Shown: positions 26,320-35,320 of the stretch, piece by piece | Position numbering within the stretch: the stretch's first letter is position 1 | Layout: each line of letters opens with the position of its first letter | Assembly (NCBI RefSeq): GCF_900095135.1 | Contig: NZ_LT605205.1 | Coordinates: 744,001-808,000, forward strand | From: Proteiniphilum saccharofermentans | GTDB taxonomy: Bacteria; Bacteroidota; Bacteroidia; Bacteroidales; Dysgonomonadaceae | Reading direction: 5' to 3' | Length of the DNA stretch: 64,000 nt | Translations under genes and position numbers: made by a program | The notes under the pieces: generated by a model | What the model saw: the letters and a program-made list of their open reading frames with translations, nothing else | The model's database searches: none | Told to the model about the DNA's origin: nothing

Positions 26320-26337
26320 GTCTGTTGAGGATTTCGC

Positions 26338-26868
26338 TTAACGGATGCCTAATTTTGATTTTACGTAAGGATTGGCATTTACCGCGTCAGGCGATACAAA
26401 AGCGATCCCGGGATTGGCCAAATCGTAAATCACAGTATATCCCTGTTCGATCCCGACAGCATGAATGGCATTGTTTATTTTTTGTTTCAGGGGTTCCACT
26501 AATTCTTTCTCCTGATTTTCAATGTCTTTCTGGGCCAGTTCCATGAATTGGTTTATTCTGCCTTCCAATTCGGTTAGTTCCTGCATCCTCCGCAGCTTGA
26601 TATTTTCTGAAAGAGAGGCTTGATAAGTGATGTAGTCGGAATACTTTTTGTTGTACTCGTTCTGCATCAGTTCCAGCTCTTTTTCGTAGTTCTCACTTAA
26701 TGTAAGCAGTTGCTGTGTGGCCCGTGCTTTTTCAGGCATTTGATCCAATAGTTCAGTGGTATTTACATACGCAACGGATACTTGTGGCAACACCTGTGAA
26801 AAAGCAGTTCCACCGACCAATGAAATAAGCAGGGTAAGCGTGAAAAAAACTTTTTTTGTCATTGTCAA
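26338..26868 (-). CDS. OmpH/Skp family periplasmic chaperone
   Basis: Periplasmic chaperone that holds unfolded outer-membrane proteins. 176 residues: a signal peptide of about 25 residues (F-F-T-L-T-L-L-I-S-L-V-G-G-T-A-F-S), the Skp start strand (V-S-V-A-Y-V-N-T-T-E-L-L), a long coiled-coil tentacle region (about 45-130, L-S-E-N-Y-E-K-E-L-E-L-M-Q) and the closing strand Y-T-V-I-Y-D-L-A-N-P-G-I-A-F-V. Co-directional with murI and cvpA. A 10-base inverted repeat lies in the gap upstream. Confidence 0.9.
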   Translation of the reverse strand: MTMTKKVFFTLTLLISLVGGTAFSQVLPQVSVAYVNTTELLDQMPEKARATQQLLTLSENYEKELELMQNEYNKKYSDYITYQASLSENIKLRRMQELTELEGRINQFMELAQKDIENQEKELVEPLKQKINNAIHAVGIEQGYTVIYDLANPGIAFVSPDAVNANPYVKSKLGIR

Positions 26869-26945
26869 CTATTTTTATAAAGTGAATATTCAATTGATGA
26901 ACCATGGTTGCTATTGTAATTTCTTTTCCATCTCCTGTGTGTTGT

Positions 26946-26978
26946 GGCCGCATCTACTTGTAAAGAGCAGATGCGGCC
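26946..26978. repeat. 10-bp inverted repeat between infB and ompH
   Basis: GGCCGCATCT (26946-26955) and AGATGCGGCC (26969-26978) are perfect reverse complements around a 13-base loop. It may mark the end of the infB transcript, but no T-run follows on the minus strand. Confidence 0.5.
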
Positions 26979-27080
26979 GCTCTCAGGGTAGGAATTAAAA
27001 TTACAATGTCAACTGGTTACCATAAATAAAGCCCCTGAATTCCCTTCGTGTTTGACAGGTAATTCATGATTGGGGATTTT

Positions 27081-30000
27081 TTATAATCTCTTTTTTACTT
27101 CAGTCTCTTCATATGCTTCAACGACATCACCCACTTTGATATCATTGAAATTGCGTATGGTGACTCCACACTCATAGCCTGAAGTAACTTCTTTTACATC
27201 CTCTTTGAATCGTTTCAACGATTCCAGTTCTCCTGTGAAGATCACAATACCATCGCGGATAAGACGGATACGGCTTGAACGTTTTATTTTTCCGTCACGT
27301 ACCATACATCCGGCTACAGTACCTACTTTTGATATTTTGAATACCTCCAGTACTTCAACGTTACCGGTAATCTCCTCCTTGATGTCGGGAGAAAGCATGC
27401 CTTCCATAGCCGCTTTGACCTCTTCTATGGCATCGTAGATGATAGAGTAGAGGCGGATATCCACACCTTCTTTCTCTGCCTCTTTACGTGCTCCGAGTGA
27501 GGGACGTACCTGGAAGCCGATAATAATGGCATCGGAGACCGCAGCCAGGCTCACATCCGATTCTGAAATTTGCCCTGCTGCCTTGTGGATCACATTCACT
27601 TGGATCTCTTCTGTGGAGAGACGTATCAATGAGTCGGAGAGTGCTTCTACTGATCCGTCCACGTCCCCCTTCACGATGATGTTCAATTGTTGGAAGCTGC
27701 CGATAGCGATGCGGCGCCCGATATCGTCGAGAGTAAGCATTTTCTGCGTACGCAATGACTGTTCACGCTGCAACTGTTCACGGCGGTTGGCAATTGAGCG
27801 TGCCTCCTGTTCGGTCTCCATTACATTGAATGTGTCACCGGCTTGAGGCGCTCCATTCAAACCGAGTATCAATGCCGGTTCTGATGGGCCAGCCTCTTCA
27901 ATACGTTGATTACGCTCGTTGAACATAGCTTTCACACGGCCGAAATAAGAACCTGCCAATACGATATCACCCTGTCTGAGCGTCCCGTTTTCTACCAATA
28001 CGGTGGCCATATAACCTCTTCCCTTATCGAGTGACGATTCAATGATGGATCCGGTAGCTCTCCGATCCGGGTTGGCTTTCAGCTCCAACAGGTCTGCCTC
28101 AAGCAATACTTTTTCCAGTAGTTCATGGATACCAATACCGCTTTTTGCCGATATATCCTGCGATTGGTATTTTCCTCCCCAATCTTCCACAAGATAGTTC
28201 ATTTCGGCCAGTTTCTCTTTTATCTTTTCAGGATTTGCCCCCGGTTTATCGATCTTGTTAATGGCGAATACAATCGGTACGCCGGCTGCGCCTGCATGGT
28301 TGATCGCTTCTACTGTCTGCGGCATCACATTGTCGTCGGCCGCTACGATGATAATTGCCACGTCAGTCACCTTAGCACCACGTGCACGCATGGCGGTAAA
28401 GGCTTCGTGCCCCGGTGTATCGAGGAAGGTGATCTTGCGTCCGTCGGACAACTGTACGTTATATGCTCCGATATGTTGCGTGATACCGCCGGCTTCACCC
28501 GCAATCACATTGGTGCTGCGGATCCTGTCGAGCAGTGAAGTTTTCCCGTGGTCTACGTGCCCCATCACCGTGACAATAGGTGGGCGCGGAATCAGGTCTT
28601 CGGGTGCATCTTCCTGATCAGCAATTGCTTCAATTACGTCGGCACTCACATACTGGGTCTTGAAACCGTATTCTTCCGCCACAATATTGATGGTCTCGGC
28701 ATCGAGGCGCTGATTGATCGCCACCATTACACCCAGACTCATACAAGTGGAAATAACATTGGTTACAGGAACGTTCATCATATTGGCCAGGTCGTTTGCC
28801 GTAACAAACTCGGTCAACTGCAATATGCGGCTTGCCTTTTCCTGCTGTTTGAGTTCCTCTTGCTGCTTTTGGGCGCTGGCTTCACGCTTTTCACGACGAT
28901 ACTTCGCTCCGGCTTTTTTACCTCTCTTTTCTGTGAGGCGCGCAAGTGTCTCTTTTATCTGTTTTTGTACATCTTCTTCACTGACTTCAGCCTTAAGTGG
29001 TTTTCTGAGCGACAATTTTTTGTTATTGCTCTTGGACCCCTGATTGTAGGTAACCGGTTTATCAATATTCACCTGTCCGGAACGTATCCGTTTTCTTTTC
29101 TTTTTCCCGCTGTCGGTATCTCCCTCTGAAGTGTCAGGCTGTTTTTTCTTTTCATCAATAGCCTCTTTCTTCAGTTGTTTTACTTTTTCTTCTTTCAGCT
29201 TTTTGTTGTCAAGCGCTTTCTGTTCACGTTCAAGGCGTTCTTTCTTGCGCTGTGCCCTCGACTTTCTGGGGGGGCGGGTACGATCATTGATAGAATCCAG
29301 ATCTATAGACCCTTTTACCACAATATTGGATTCCAGCTTGTTGTTGTGTAACCGGAATACTGAGTCGGACTTAGCTTCATCGGTTTTTTCTTCCGTTTCC
29401 GCTTCAGATTCATTCCTGTATGGTTCTGCATCCGCCGCTTCAGGTACAGATACTGGTTCCGGTGCTGTTACCGCTTCCTCCTTCGGTTCCTCCCTTTTTA
29501 TTTCTTCCGGTTTAGTTTTTTCCGCCTCAACCTGATGTACTATCTCTTCCTTTTTCTCTTCGACCTGTTCCTCTGTTTTCTCTTTTGGACTCTTCTTCGT
29601 TTCCTCTTCGGGTTTTTCTTCAACCTGAGGCGAAGTTACCTCTTCATAGGGGACTTGTTCAATAGGAGTCTCCTCTGCAGCCACCTCTTTTACGGAATCC
29701 GGTTTTTCTAGTTCCGGTTCGGGCTGTGCTTCTACTTCCGGAGTATCGGGAGCAACAATCTCTTCCTTATCTTCTTTTGCCGGCTCTTCGTTCTTCGGTT
29801 CGCTTTTCCTTTTATGAAGGTTGTCCAGATCAATACTGCCTACGACATTGAAATGAGGTTTCAATTCGTCCGGGATCTCTGTCTCGATAGCTTCTTTTTC
29901 CACTTTTTTCCTGGGAATTTGCTGTTCCGGAAGTTCATATCCTTCTATGGCGACAGTCTCCCGCTTTTCGTCACGACGATGCAATTTTTCGCGGGTGATA

Positions 30001-30182
30001 GTCGCTTCTTTCCGTATATTTTTGTCTTTCCCGAATTCGGCAATCAGTATATCATACTGTTCATCCTCAATTTTTGCGTTGGGATTTGCTTCTATTTCAA
30101 TACCTTTCTTGTGCAGAAATTCAACAAGGGTGTTGATTCCTACATTTAAATTTTTTGATACTTTTATTAGTCTTACAGGCAT
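27081..30182 (-). CDS. infB: translation initiation factor IF-2
   Basis: GTPase that brings fMet-tRNA to the 30S P site and promotes subunit joining. 1033 residues, long for the family because of an extended N-terminal half. The first 50 residues form an IF2_N domain ([16 protein letters not shown]). A highly charged Glu/Lys/Pro-rich linker runs from about 70 to 430, then a second IF2_N-like segment ([13 protein letters not shown]). The GTP-binding domain has G1 G-H-V-D-H-G-K-T at 541-548, G3 D-T-P-G-H-E and G4 N-K-I-D-K. The two C-terminal domains are complete. It ends the rimP-nusA-infB operon, 76 bases after nusA. Confidence 0.97.
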   Translation of the reverse strand: MPVRLIKVSKNLNVGINTLVEFLHKKGIEIEANPNAKIEDEQYDILIAEFGKDKNIRKEATITREKLHRRDEKRETVAIEGYELPEQQIPRKKVEKEAIETEIPDELKPHFNVVGSIDLDNLHKRKSEPKNEEPAKEDKEEIVAPDTPEVEAQPEPELEKPDSVKEVAAEETPIEQVPYEEVTSPQVEEKPEEETKKSPKEKTEEQVEEKKEEIVHQVEAEKTKPEEIKREEPKEEAVTAPEPVSVPEAADAEPYRNESEAETEEKTDEAKSDSVFRLHNNKLESNIVVKGSIDLDSINDRTRPPRKSRAQRKKERLEREQKALDNKKLKEEKVKQLKKEAIDEKKKQPDTSEGDTDSGKKKRKRIRSGQVNIDKPVTYNQGSKSNNKKLSLRKPLKAEVSEEDVQKQIKETLARLTEKRGKKAGAKYRREKREASAQKQQEELKQQEKASRILQLTEFVTANDLANMMNVPVTNVISTCMSLGVMVAINQRLDAETINIVAEEYGFKTQYVSADVIEAIADQEDAPEDLIPRPPIVTVMGHVDHGKTSLLDRIRSTNVIAGEAGGITQHIGAYNVQLSDGRKITFLDTPGHEAFTAMRARGAKVTDVAIIIVAADDNVMPQTVEAINHAGAAGVPIVFAINKIDKPGANPEKIKEKLAEMNYLVEDWGGKYQSQDISAKSGIGIHELLEKVLLEADLLELKANPDRRATGSIIESSLDKGRGYMATVLVENGTLRQGDIVLAGSYFGRVKAMFNERNQRIEEAGPSEPALILGLNGAPQAGDTFNVMETEQEARSIANRREQLQREQSLRTQKMLTLDDIGRRIAIGSFQQLNIIVKGDVDGSVEALSDSLIRLSTEEIQVNVIHKAAGQISESDVSLAAVSDAIIIGFQVRPSLGARKEAEKEGVDIRLYSIIYDAIEEVKAAMEGMLSPDIKEEITGNVEVLEVFKISKVGTVAGCMVRDGKIKRSSRIRLIRDGIVIFTGELESLKRFKEDVKEVTSGYECGVTIRNFNDIKVGDVVEAYEETEVKKRL

Positions 30183-30258
30183 ATATCTCTCCTACCTTTA
30201 CTCTCTTTTAATGTTGTGAACAGTATGTTGTACTATTTGACCGGGACCGGATTTGAGA

Positions 30259-31647
30259 TCAGTGGTTGTTTTCCTCGTCAGTACCCATCTCTACATCTAC
30301 ATCTGCGTCTGTATCTACGTCTACGTCTACATCTACATCTGCATTTATCCCCATGTCTACATCCATGTCTGTATCTATTTCTGTATCGTCATCTTCTTCC
30401 TCAAATTCGTAACGTAAGATGGCCAATACCTCATCTACTGTACTATCCTCCAGGTCTGCCTCCCTGATTAGCCTTTCACGTCCCATCGCAAGTACGTTCT
30501 TGGCCGTAGAACAGCCGATTTTTTTCAATTGGTCAATGACCCAACCATCGATTTCGTCACGGAATTCATCAAGATAGATATCTTCCTCGTCTACCTCATC
30601 TATGTCGCGGAACACCTCTATGTTGTAACCGGTGAGCATGGAGGCCAGTTTGATATTGGCTCCTCCCTTCCCAATGGCGAGGGAAACTTCCTCGGGATTG
30701 AGAAATACTTCTGCACGACGCTCCTCCTCCCTTACAGTGATGGAGTTGATCCTTGCGGGACTCAACGCCCGTTGAATGTAGAGGGTGGTGTTGTTGGTAT
30801 AATTGATGACGTCGATATTTTCATTTCGTAATTCACGCACTATGCCGTGAATGCGGAATCCTTTCATTCCCACACAGGCTCCTACCGGGTCGATGCGGTC
30901 ATCATAAGCCTCTACAGCTACTTTGGCACGTTCACCCGGGATACGGGCAATCCCTTTGATAGTGATCAGTCCGTCCGCAATCTCTGGAATCTCCTGTTCA
31001 AACAATCTTTCAAGGAATACGGGGGATGTGCGTGAAAGGATGATCCTGGGATTGTTATTCTTGTTCTCAACCCTTGCTACTACGGCGCGGGCGTGTTCTC
31101 CTTTACGGAAAAAATCGCTGGGTATCTGTTCCGTCTTGGGTAGGATTAATTCATTATGCTCATCGTCGAGCAATAACAATTCCTTTTTCCATACCTGATA
31201 GACCTCTCCCGAGACAATTTCTCCTACTTTTTCCTTATACTTATTGTAGAGGTTGTCCTTTTCCAGTTCCAATATCTTGGATGCCAGCGTCTGCCTGAGA
31301 TTCAGGATGGTGCGGCGGCCAAAATGATCGAGTGATACCTCGTCAGTAACCTCTTCTCCCACCTCAAAATCCTCGTCGATCTTCCGGGCTTCCGACAGGC
31401 TAATTTCTAAATTGGGATCCTCCAGTTCATCGTCTTCCACAACCACCCTGTTACGCCATATTTCCAAGTCGCCTTTGTCGGGGTTAATGATGATATCATA
31501 GTTTTCATCCGTACCGTTGTTTTTGGAAATAACATTGCGGAACGATTCTTCAAGCACGCTGATGAGTGTGGCTTTATCGATATTCTTCAGCTCGTTGAAT
31601 TCGGAAAATGTATCGATGAGACTGATGGTTTCTTTCTTCTTACCCAT
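30259..31647 (-). CDS. nusA: transcription termination/antitermination factor NusA
   Basis: RNA polymerase-binding factor for pausing, termination and antitermination. 462 residues: N-terminal polymerase-binding domain (about 1-125), S1 domain (about 130-200, G-E-I-V-S-G-E-V-Y-Q-V-W), and two KH domains (P-V-G-A-C-V-G-M-K-G near 250 and A-I-G-K-G-G-A-N-I-K near 328). A helix-hairpin-like C-terminal part (I-D-Q-L-K-K-I-G) follows. The last 40 residues are an Asp-Val repeat encoded by a six-base microsatellite, which is unusual. It starts 3 bases after the rimP stop. Confidence 0.95.
   Translation of the reverse strand: MGKKKETISLIDTFSEFNELKNIDKATLISVLEESFRNVISKNNGTDENYDIIINPDKGDLEIWRNRVVVEDDELEDPNLEISLSEARKIDEDFEVGEEVTDEVSLDHFGRRTILNLRQTLASKILELEKDNLYNKYKEKVGEIVSGEVYQVWKKELLLLDDEHNELILPKTEQIPSDFFRKGEHARAVVARVENKNNNPRIILSRTSPVFLERLFEQEIPEIADGLITIKGIARIPGERAKVAVEAYDDRIDPVGACVGMKGFRIHGIVRELRNENIDVINYTNNTTLYIQRALSPARINSITVREEERRAEVFLNPEEVSLAIGKGGANIKLASMLTGYNIEVFRDIDEVDEEDIYLDEFRDEIDGWVIDQLKKIGCSTAKNVLAMGRERLIREADLEDSTVDEVLAILRYEFEEEDDDTEIDTDMDVDMGINADVDVDVDVDTDADVDVEMGTDEENNH
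30286..30388 (-). repeat. six-base microsatellite encoding the NusA tail
   Basis: On the plus strand TCTACA/TCTACG/TCTGCA-type hexamers repeat through this stretch. In frame on the minus strand they encode alternating Asp-Val with some Asp-Met, Asp-Ala and Asp-Thr. Because the unit is six bases, slippage would lengthen or shorten the tail without a frameshift. Confidence 0.8.
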
Positions 31648-31650
31648 ATA

Positions 31651-32118
31651 TTATTTAAATCGTATAAGATATTTTGTATGTTTTACTTCATCAAACGCAA
31701 AGCGGATATCTTCTTCCACTTCAATTTTACGTTTGGCACCTTCGGGCTTTACTTTCTTTGTAATAGAGACGGTAAAACCGTTATCATCAGACGATTTCAA
31801 CGTTCCTGTAATTTTCTGGCCGTTCCTGCAGAGTACTTCTACTTCCTTGCCTTCATATTTTTTGTATTGGCGCAATATTTTAAAGGGAGAAGAGAGCCCG
31901 GCAGATGTAACTGTCAACTCGAAATCTTCCGTGTCACGGTCGAGTTTCGACTCCAGATAACGGCTCAGTGTTACACAATCGTCAATATCCACCCCATGAT
32001 CGTTATCTATTTCCACGGTAATCGTATTATCAGCACTAACCGAAACATCCGTCAAGTAGTTTGGCGAACCGTCCAGATATTGTTCCGTGAAATCGACAAT
32101 CAGTTTCTTTTCGATCAT
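31651..32118 (-). CDS. rimP: ribosome maturation factor RimP
   Basis: Needed for 30S maturation. 155 residues from the ATG at 32118: an N-terminal alpha/beta domain (E-I-D-N-D-H-G-V-D-I-D-D-C, T-L-S-R-Y-L-E, V-T-S-A-G-L-S-S-P-F) and a C-terminal SH3-like domain (about 90-155, V-L-C-R-N-G-Q-K-I-T-G). A TTG at 32133 would add five residues (M-R-I-N-N) that the family lacks. It is the first gene of the rimP-nusA-infB operon, behind a long leader with a terminator-like hairpin. Confidence 0.93.
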   Translation of the reverse strand: MIEKKLIVDFTEQYLDGSPNYLTDVSVSADNTITVEIDNDHGVDIDDCVTLSRYLESKLDRDTEDFELTVTSAGLSSPFKILRQYKKYEGKEVEVLCRNGQKITGTLKSSDDNGFTVSITKKVKPEGAKRKIEVEEDIRFAFDEVKHTKYLIRFK

Positions 32119-32224
32119 ATTATTTATCCGCAAGGGAGTACGATGAGCACGAGTTTACAGACAAGAATGTGATTAATATATCTTACATCTTGATTTTTGG
32201 CTCTTGACTCTAATTTTTATGAAC

Positions 32225-32252
32225 AAAAAAGGAAGCGGTGTGTCCTGCTTCC
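32225..32252 (-). terminator. attenuator-like terminator in the rimP-nusA-infB leader
   Basis: On the minus strand GGAAGC, a 10-base loop, GCTTCC and six T's form a standard intrinsic terminator. It begins only about 10 bases downstream of the expected start of the rimP transcript and more than 100 bases before the rimP ATG. It would end transcription early unless bypassed. Confidence 0.55.
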
Positions 32253-32269
32253 CTCCTCCTTTACGAGTG

Positions 32270-32301
32270 CAAAGATATTATTTTCAAACGGATTCACAAA
32301 A
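32270..32301 (-). promoter_or_regulatory. promoter of the rimP-nusA-infB operon
   Basis: TTTTG at -33 (complement of 32297-32301), exactly 19 bases, then TATCTTTG (complement of 32270-32277). It is the best promoter match in the window. The predicted start is near 32263, giving a leader of about 145 bases. The rest of the 32134-32497 gap holds only this leader and the divergent -7 box of the next gene. Confidence 0.7.
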
Positions 32302-32449
32302 TCTTTGCCACTTTTTTTGTGTTATTCCGGCTTCTGTTTGATATCACCGTGTGTAATATTATCGAAATATAGTGAAAGGTGAGGGCAATCTTGGATGCTT
32401 GCATACGAAGATTGCCGAACCGCATCCTATATTCTACAAAAATAATGTG

Positions 32450-32457
32450 TAATTTTG
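32450..32457 (+). promoter_or_regulatory. -7 box before the DUF5063 gene
   Basis: TAATTTTG fits TAnnTTTG, 41-68 bases before the two candidate ATGs. No TTG is seen at -33. Confidence 0.35.
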
Positions 32458-32497
32458 TCTCCTGAAAAAAAAGTGTACATCCTGAACGAATTAGAAG

Positions 32498-33097
32498 ATG
32501 TATGCTGCTAAACGGATTGAAAGTATGGAGAGAGCAGATATTGATAAGATCGTATACGACAAAAGTGTGATCGATTTTGTCACGATTGCTGTAGAGGTAT
32601 GTGTCTTTTTAGAAAAGAATGAGCCTCTCCCGCGCGAAGAGTGGGTGGACAGGCTATTGAAAATGCTTCCCCTTTTGTATGTGAAAGCACTTTTGTTACC
32701 CGGGACAGTATCTACGGAGGAAGAAGTTCCTGCCACTTTTGTACGTGAAGAAGATTATTCCCGCGTAGCGAACATGGTGTCGGAAGTGATGGGGGAGGAA
32801 GATGTTTATCTCGATGTGTTTGTAGAGGATATGAAGTATAGTGATACGCCCGTATCTACATTCATTTCGGAAAATATTGCAGATATTTATCAGGATATCA
32901 GGAATTTTGTGTCTGTGTACCAGTTTGGTCTGACTGGACAGATGAATGATGCGCTATATCAATGTAGTGAGAATTTCCGTCTCTATTGGGGGCAAAAATT
33001 GGTGAACGTGCTGCGTCCGCTGCACACGTTGAAATGTCTGTCTCTGGAAAATGAGAATGATGAGGCGGATTTATCGGAGGACGAATTGTGGGGTTGA
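32498..33097 (+). CDS. DUF5063 domain-containing protein
   Basis: A 199-residue, acidic, mainly helical protein without signal peptide or membrane segment. The conserved start (V-I-D-F-V-T-I-A-V-E-V-C-V-F-L-E) and the Y-W-G-Q-K-L-V-N-V-L-R-P-L-H near the end match DUF5063, a Bacteroidetes family of unknown function. The ATG at 32525 is a possible later start and would remove nine residues (M-Y-A-A-K-R-I-E-S). The last ten bases overlap the exonuclease gene, so the two are translationally coupled, and the pairing hints at a shared role in nucleic-acid metabolism. Confidence 0.8.
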   Translation: MYAAKRIESMERADIDKIVYDKSVIDFVTIAVEVCVFLEKNEPLPREEWVDRLLKMLPLLYVKALLLPGTVSTEEEVPATFVREEDYSRVANMVSEVMGEEDVYLDVFVEDMKYSDTPVSTFISENIADIYQDIRNFVSVYQFGLTGQMNDALYQCSENFRLYWGQKLVNVLRPLHTLKCLSLENENDEADLSEDELWG

Positions 33098-33663
33098 CGA
33101 TTTCAAAAGAGCAGGTGGCGGAGTTGCCTTTAGAGACCTTTAGGGGAGATGTAGTGGTTGTTGACCATGTTGAGGAAGTACAGGACGCATGTAATTTTCT
33201 TTCTTCACAGAGTGCGCTCGGTTTCGATACGGAGACCAAACCTGCATTCAAACGGGGACAAGTGAATAAAGTAGCGCTAATGCAACTCTCCACGGAAGAG
33301 GTGTGTTTCCTGTTCCGTTTGAATAAGATCGGTTATCCCGACGAACTGGAGGCGATCATGAGTGATCCGGGAATCAAAAAGATAGGTCTTTCGTTACGTG
33401 ACGATTTTGCTGCAATCAGGAAACGTTCCGTACGAAAGCCGGAGAATTTTATCGACTTACAAGGTTTCGTGGATCAATACGGGATAGAGGACAATAGCCT
33501 GCAAAAGATCTATGCTATCCTCTTCGGTAAAAAAATATCCAAAAATCAACGTGTTTCGAACTGGGAAGCAGAAACGTTAACCCCTGCCCAGCAATCCTAT
33601 GCTGCGATCGATGCCTGGGCTTGCCTTCGCATTTATAACCATTTAACCCGAACAGGGAAATGA
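33088..33663 (+). CDS. RNase D-like 3'-5' exonuclease domain protein
   Basis: A 191-residue DEDD-type 3'-5' exonuclease, a single DnaQ-like domain without the HRDC domains of true RNase D. Exo I is F-D-T-E-T (Asp47, Glu49), Exo II is in I-G-L-S-L-R-D-D-F near 100, and Exo III is Y-A-A-I-D-A-W-A near 171-178. The metal-binding acids are therefore all present. The start is GTG at 33088, preceded by GGAGG inside the DUF5063 gene. Likely substrate: RNA or single-stranded DNA 3' ends. It lies 56 bases before the rRNA methyltransferase gene. Confidence 0.9.
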   Translation: MGLTISKEQVAELPLETFRGDVVVVDHVEEVQDACNFLSSQSALGFDTETKPAFKRGQVNKVALMQLSTEEVCFLFRLNKIGYPDELEAIMSDPGIKKIGLSLRDDFAAIRKRSVRKPENFIDLQGFVDQYGIEDNSLQKIYAILFGKKISKNQRVSNWEAETLTPAQQSYAAIDAWACLRIYNHLTRTGK

Positions 33664-33719
33664 AACGACTATTAGTCTAAAACGTTTCATACACCGAAAC
33701 AAAAAAGTAAAATAATAGT

Positions 33720-34913
33720 ATGAGTTCTTACAAAGAGATTGTATTACGTTCCGGAAAGGAGGCGTCGCTGCAGCGATTTCACCCGTGGGTTTTTTCAGGT
33801 GCCATCGCCCGAAAGCCTGAAGACCTGGTTGAAGGAGAGACGGTACGGGTGTTGGCTGCCGATGGTACTTTTTTGGGAGTGGGACATTTCCAGATCGGCA
33901 GTATTGCGGTACGCATTATGTCTTTCGTGGATGAGCCCATAGATGCAGCATTCTATAAAAAAAGTCTTTCCAATGCCTATAGGATGCGCTCATCATTGAA
34001 TCTTGTCAGGCCTGATAATACGATCTTCAGATTGGTACATGGAGAGGGTGATTGTCTCCCGGGTCTAATAGTCGATATATACGGAGATACTGCGGTGATA
34101 CAGGCACACTCGGTGGGAATTCACAGAGATCTGGAACTTGTGACGAATGCATTAAAGCAGATACTCCCCACCGATATGGTGAAACATATCTTTTATAAAT
34201 CGGAGGGAACGCTTCCCTATAAAGCCGGTATTTTTCCTGAAAACAGTTATCTGTCGGGAGGTGAGGATGTCGATGAGATTGCCATGGAGAACGGTTTGCG
34301 TTTCCGTATCGATTGGCTGAAAGGGCAAAAGACCGGTTTTTTCGTCGATCAACGGGAAAACCGCGCACTATTGGAATATTATGCGAAAGGCCGCCATGTG
34401 CTGAATATGTTCTGTTATACGGGAGGTTTTTCAGTATATGCCCTGCGGGGAGGTGCTGCTTCGGTGATGTCGGTCGACAGTTCCGCGAAAGCGGTTTCGA
34501 TCACAGACCAGAATGTAGCCCTCAATTTTGGGGAAGATCCGCGGCACAGTTCCTTTCCTGAAGATGCATTTAAGTTTCTGAGACAACTCTCCGGTGGAGA
34601 AAAGGATCTTATTATTTTAGATCCTCCGGCCTTTGCGAAACATCGTGGGGCTATTAATAACGCATTGCAGGGTTATAAGAAGTTGAACCTGCAAGCATTG
34701 CAGAAAATTGCACCAGGTGGTTTCCTTTTCACTTTTTCTTGTTCACAGGTAATCTCCGCCGAACAGTTCAGGTTGGCGGTTTTCAGTGCTGCAGCCATAT
34801 CGGGCAGGAAAGTGCGTATTTTGCATCAACTTACACAGCCTGCCGATCATCCTATCAATATTTATCATCCGGAAGGAGAGTATCTGAAGGGGTTGGTGCT
34901 CCAGGTGGAATGA
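33720..34913 (+). CDS. class I SAM-dependent rRNA methyltransferase (RlmI-like)
   Basis: Likely a 23S rRNA cytosine-C5 methyltransferase of the RlmI/YccW type. 397 residues: N-terminal PUA domain (about 1-80, K-E-A-S-L-Q-R-F-H-P-W-V-F-S-G-A-I), a linking EEHEE-type domain, then the methyltransferase domain with V-L-N-M-F-C-Y-T-G-G-F-S near 225 and motif IV D-P-P-A-F near 301. A Cys in T-F-S-C-S-Q near 340 fits the C5-methylation mechanism. The exact target base cannot be read from sequence. Confidence 0.9.
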   Translation: MSSYKEIVLRSGKEASLQRFHPWVFSGAIARKPEDLVEGETVRVLAADGTFLGVGHFQIGSIAVRIMSFVDEPIDAAFYKKSLSNAYRMRSSLNLVRPDNTIFRLVHGEGDCLPGLIVDIYGDTAVIQAHSVGIHRDLELVTNALKQILPTDMVKHIFYKSEGTLPYKAGIFPENSYLSGGEDVDEIAMENGLRFRIDWLKGQKTGFFVDQRENRALLEYYAKGRHVLNMFCYTGGFSVYALRGGAASVMSVDSSAKAVSITDQNVALNFGEDPRHSSFPEDAFKFLRQLSGGEKDLIILDPPAFAKHRGAINNALQGYKKLNLQALQKIAPGGFLFTFSCSQVISAEQFRLAVFSAAAISGRKVRILHQLTQPADHPINIYHPEGEYLKGLVLQVE

Positions 34914-34916
34914 AAA

Positions 34917-34990
34917 ACTAAACGAAGAATGAAAAATTAAAAGTGAAATAAAGGATAAAGAACAGGAGGGATGAAGATAAAAAAATAGAT
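34917..34990 (+). repeat. AAATTAAAAGTGAAATAAAGG-type array
   Basis: Purine-rich units follow the methyltransferase stop (AACGAAGAATGAAAAATTAA and similar), in the same sense as the genes on either side. The GAAGAATGAAAAATTA motif is shared with the gldK array. Confidence 0.45.
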
Positions 34991-35104
34991 AGATATTCCA
35001 TTTAAATCTGTTTAAAACTTCGCTGTTCAATCCTTTCTTAGTTAAATTATATGAAATGTTTGATTTTTATGCTCGGAAAGTATGTTTTATAACACAAAAA
35101 CGCT

Positions 35105-35112
35105 TATATTTG
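35105..35112 (+). promoter_or_regulatory. -7 box of a candidate small RNA
   Basis: TATATTTG matches TAnnTTTG exactly and is followed after about 47 bases by an intrinsic terminator with no plausible gene between. The -33 region is only T-rich. Confidence 0.4.
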
Positions 35113-35118
35113 CAACGT

Positions 35119-35187
35119 GTTTTTCATGGTATTAGATTTAAGGTTAACAATGAAGATTGGTTGTCGTGAGACAACCTTTCCTTTTTT
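35119..35187 (+). ncRNA. candidate small RNA of about 70 nt
   Basis: A consensus -7 box at 35105-35112 and a good intrinsic terminator at 35159-35187 bound a short transcript in a 406-base gap. A 26-codon frame from the ATG at 35127 (M-V-L-D-L-R-L) runs through the terminator and resembles nothing I know, so I read the element as RNA. It could instead be the leader of the GSCFA gene. No homology to a known sRNA family was recognised. Confidence 0.35.
35159..35187 (+). terminator. GTGA-tetraloop terminator
   Basis: GGTTGTC (35159-35165), GTGA loop, GACAACC (35170-35176), then TTTCCTTTTTT. The loop is of the stable GNRA class. It does not follow any annotated gene closely: the nearest plus-strand stop is 246 bases upstream. 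Confidence 0.65.
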
Positions 35188-35293
35188 ATATAGATCCCAG
35201 ATTTAAAATTCCAAACTTCCTATAATCACATCATCATAGTGCGGTTTCACAAAATATACACTTGTTGAATGGGTAAAATGGCTCCATTATTGT

Positions 35294-35301
35294 TATTTTT
35301 G
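35294..35301 (+). promoter_or_regulatory. -7 box before the GSCFA gene
   Basis: TATTTTTG, 20 bases ahead of the ATG at 35321. This implies an almost leaderless transcript. The -33 element is not obvious. Confidence 0.35.
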
Positions 35302-35320
35302 TAATGAAAATGATTTATAT

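Noticed and set aside
35127-35207. A 26-codon frame as a leader peptide for GSCFA.
   Set aside because: It runs through the terminator stem, has no run of regulatory codons, and lies more than 100 bases from the GSCFA start.
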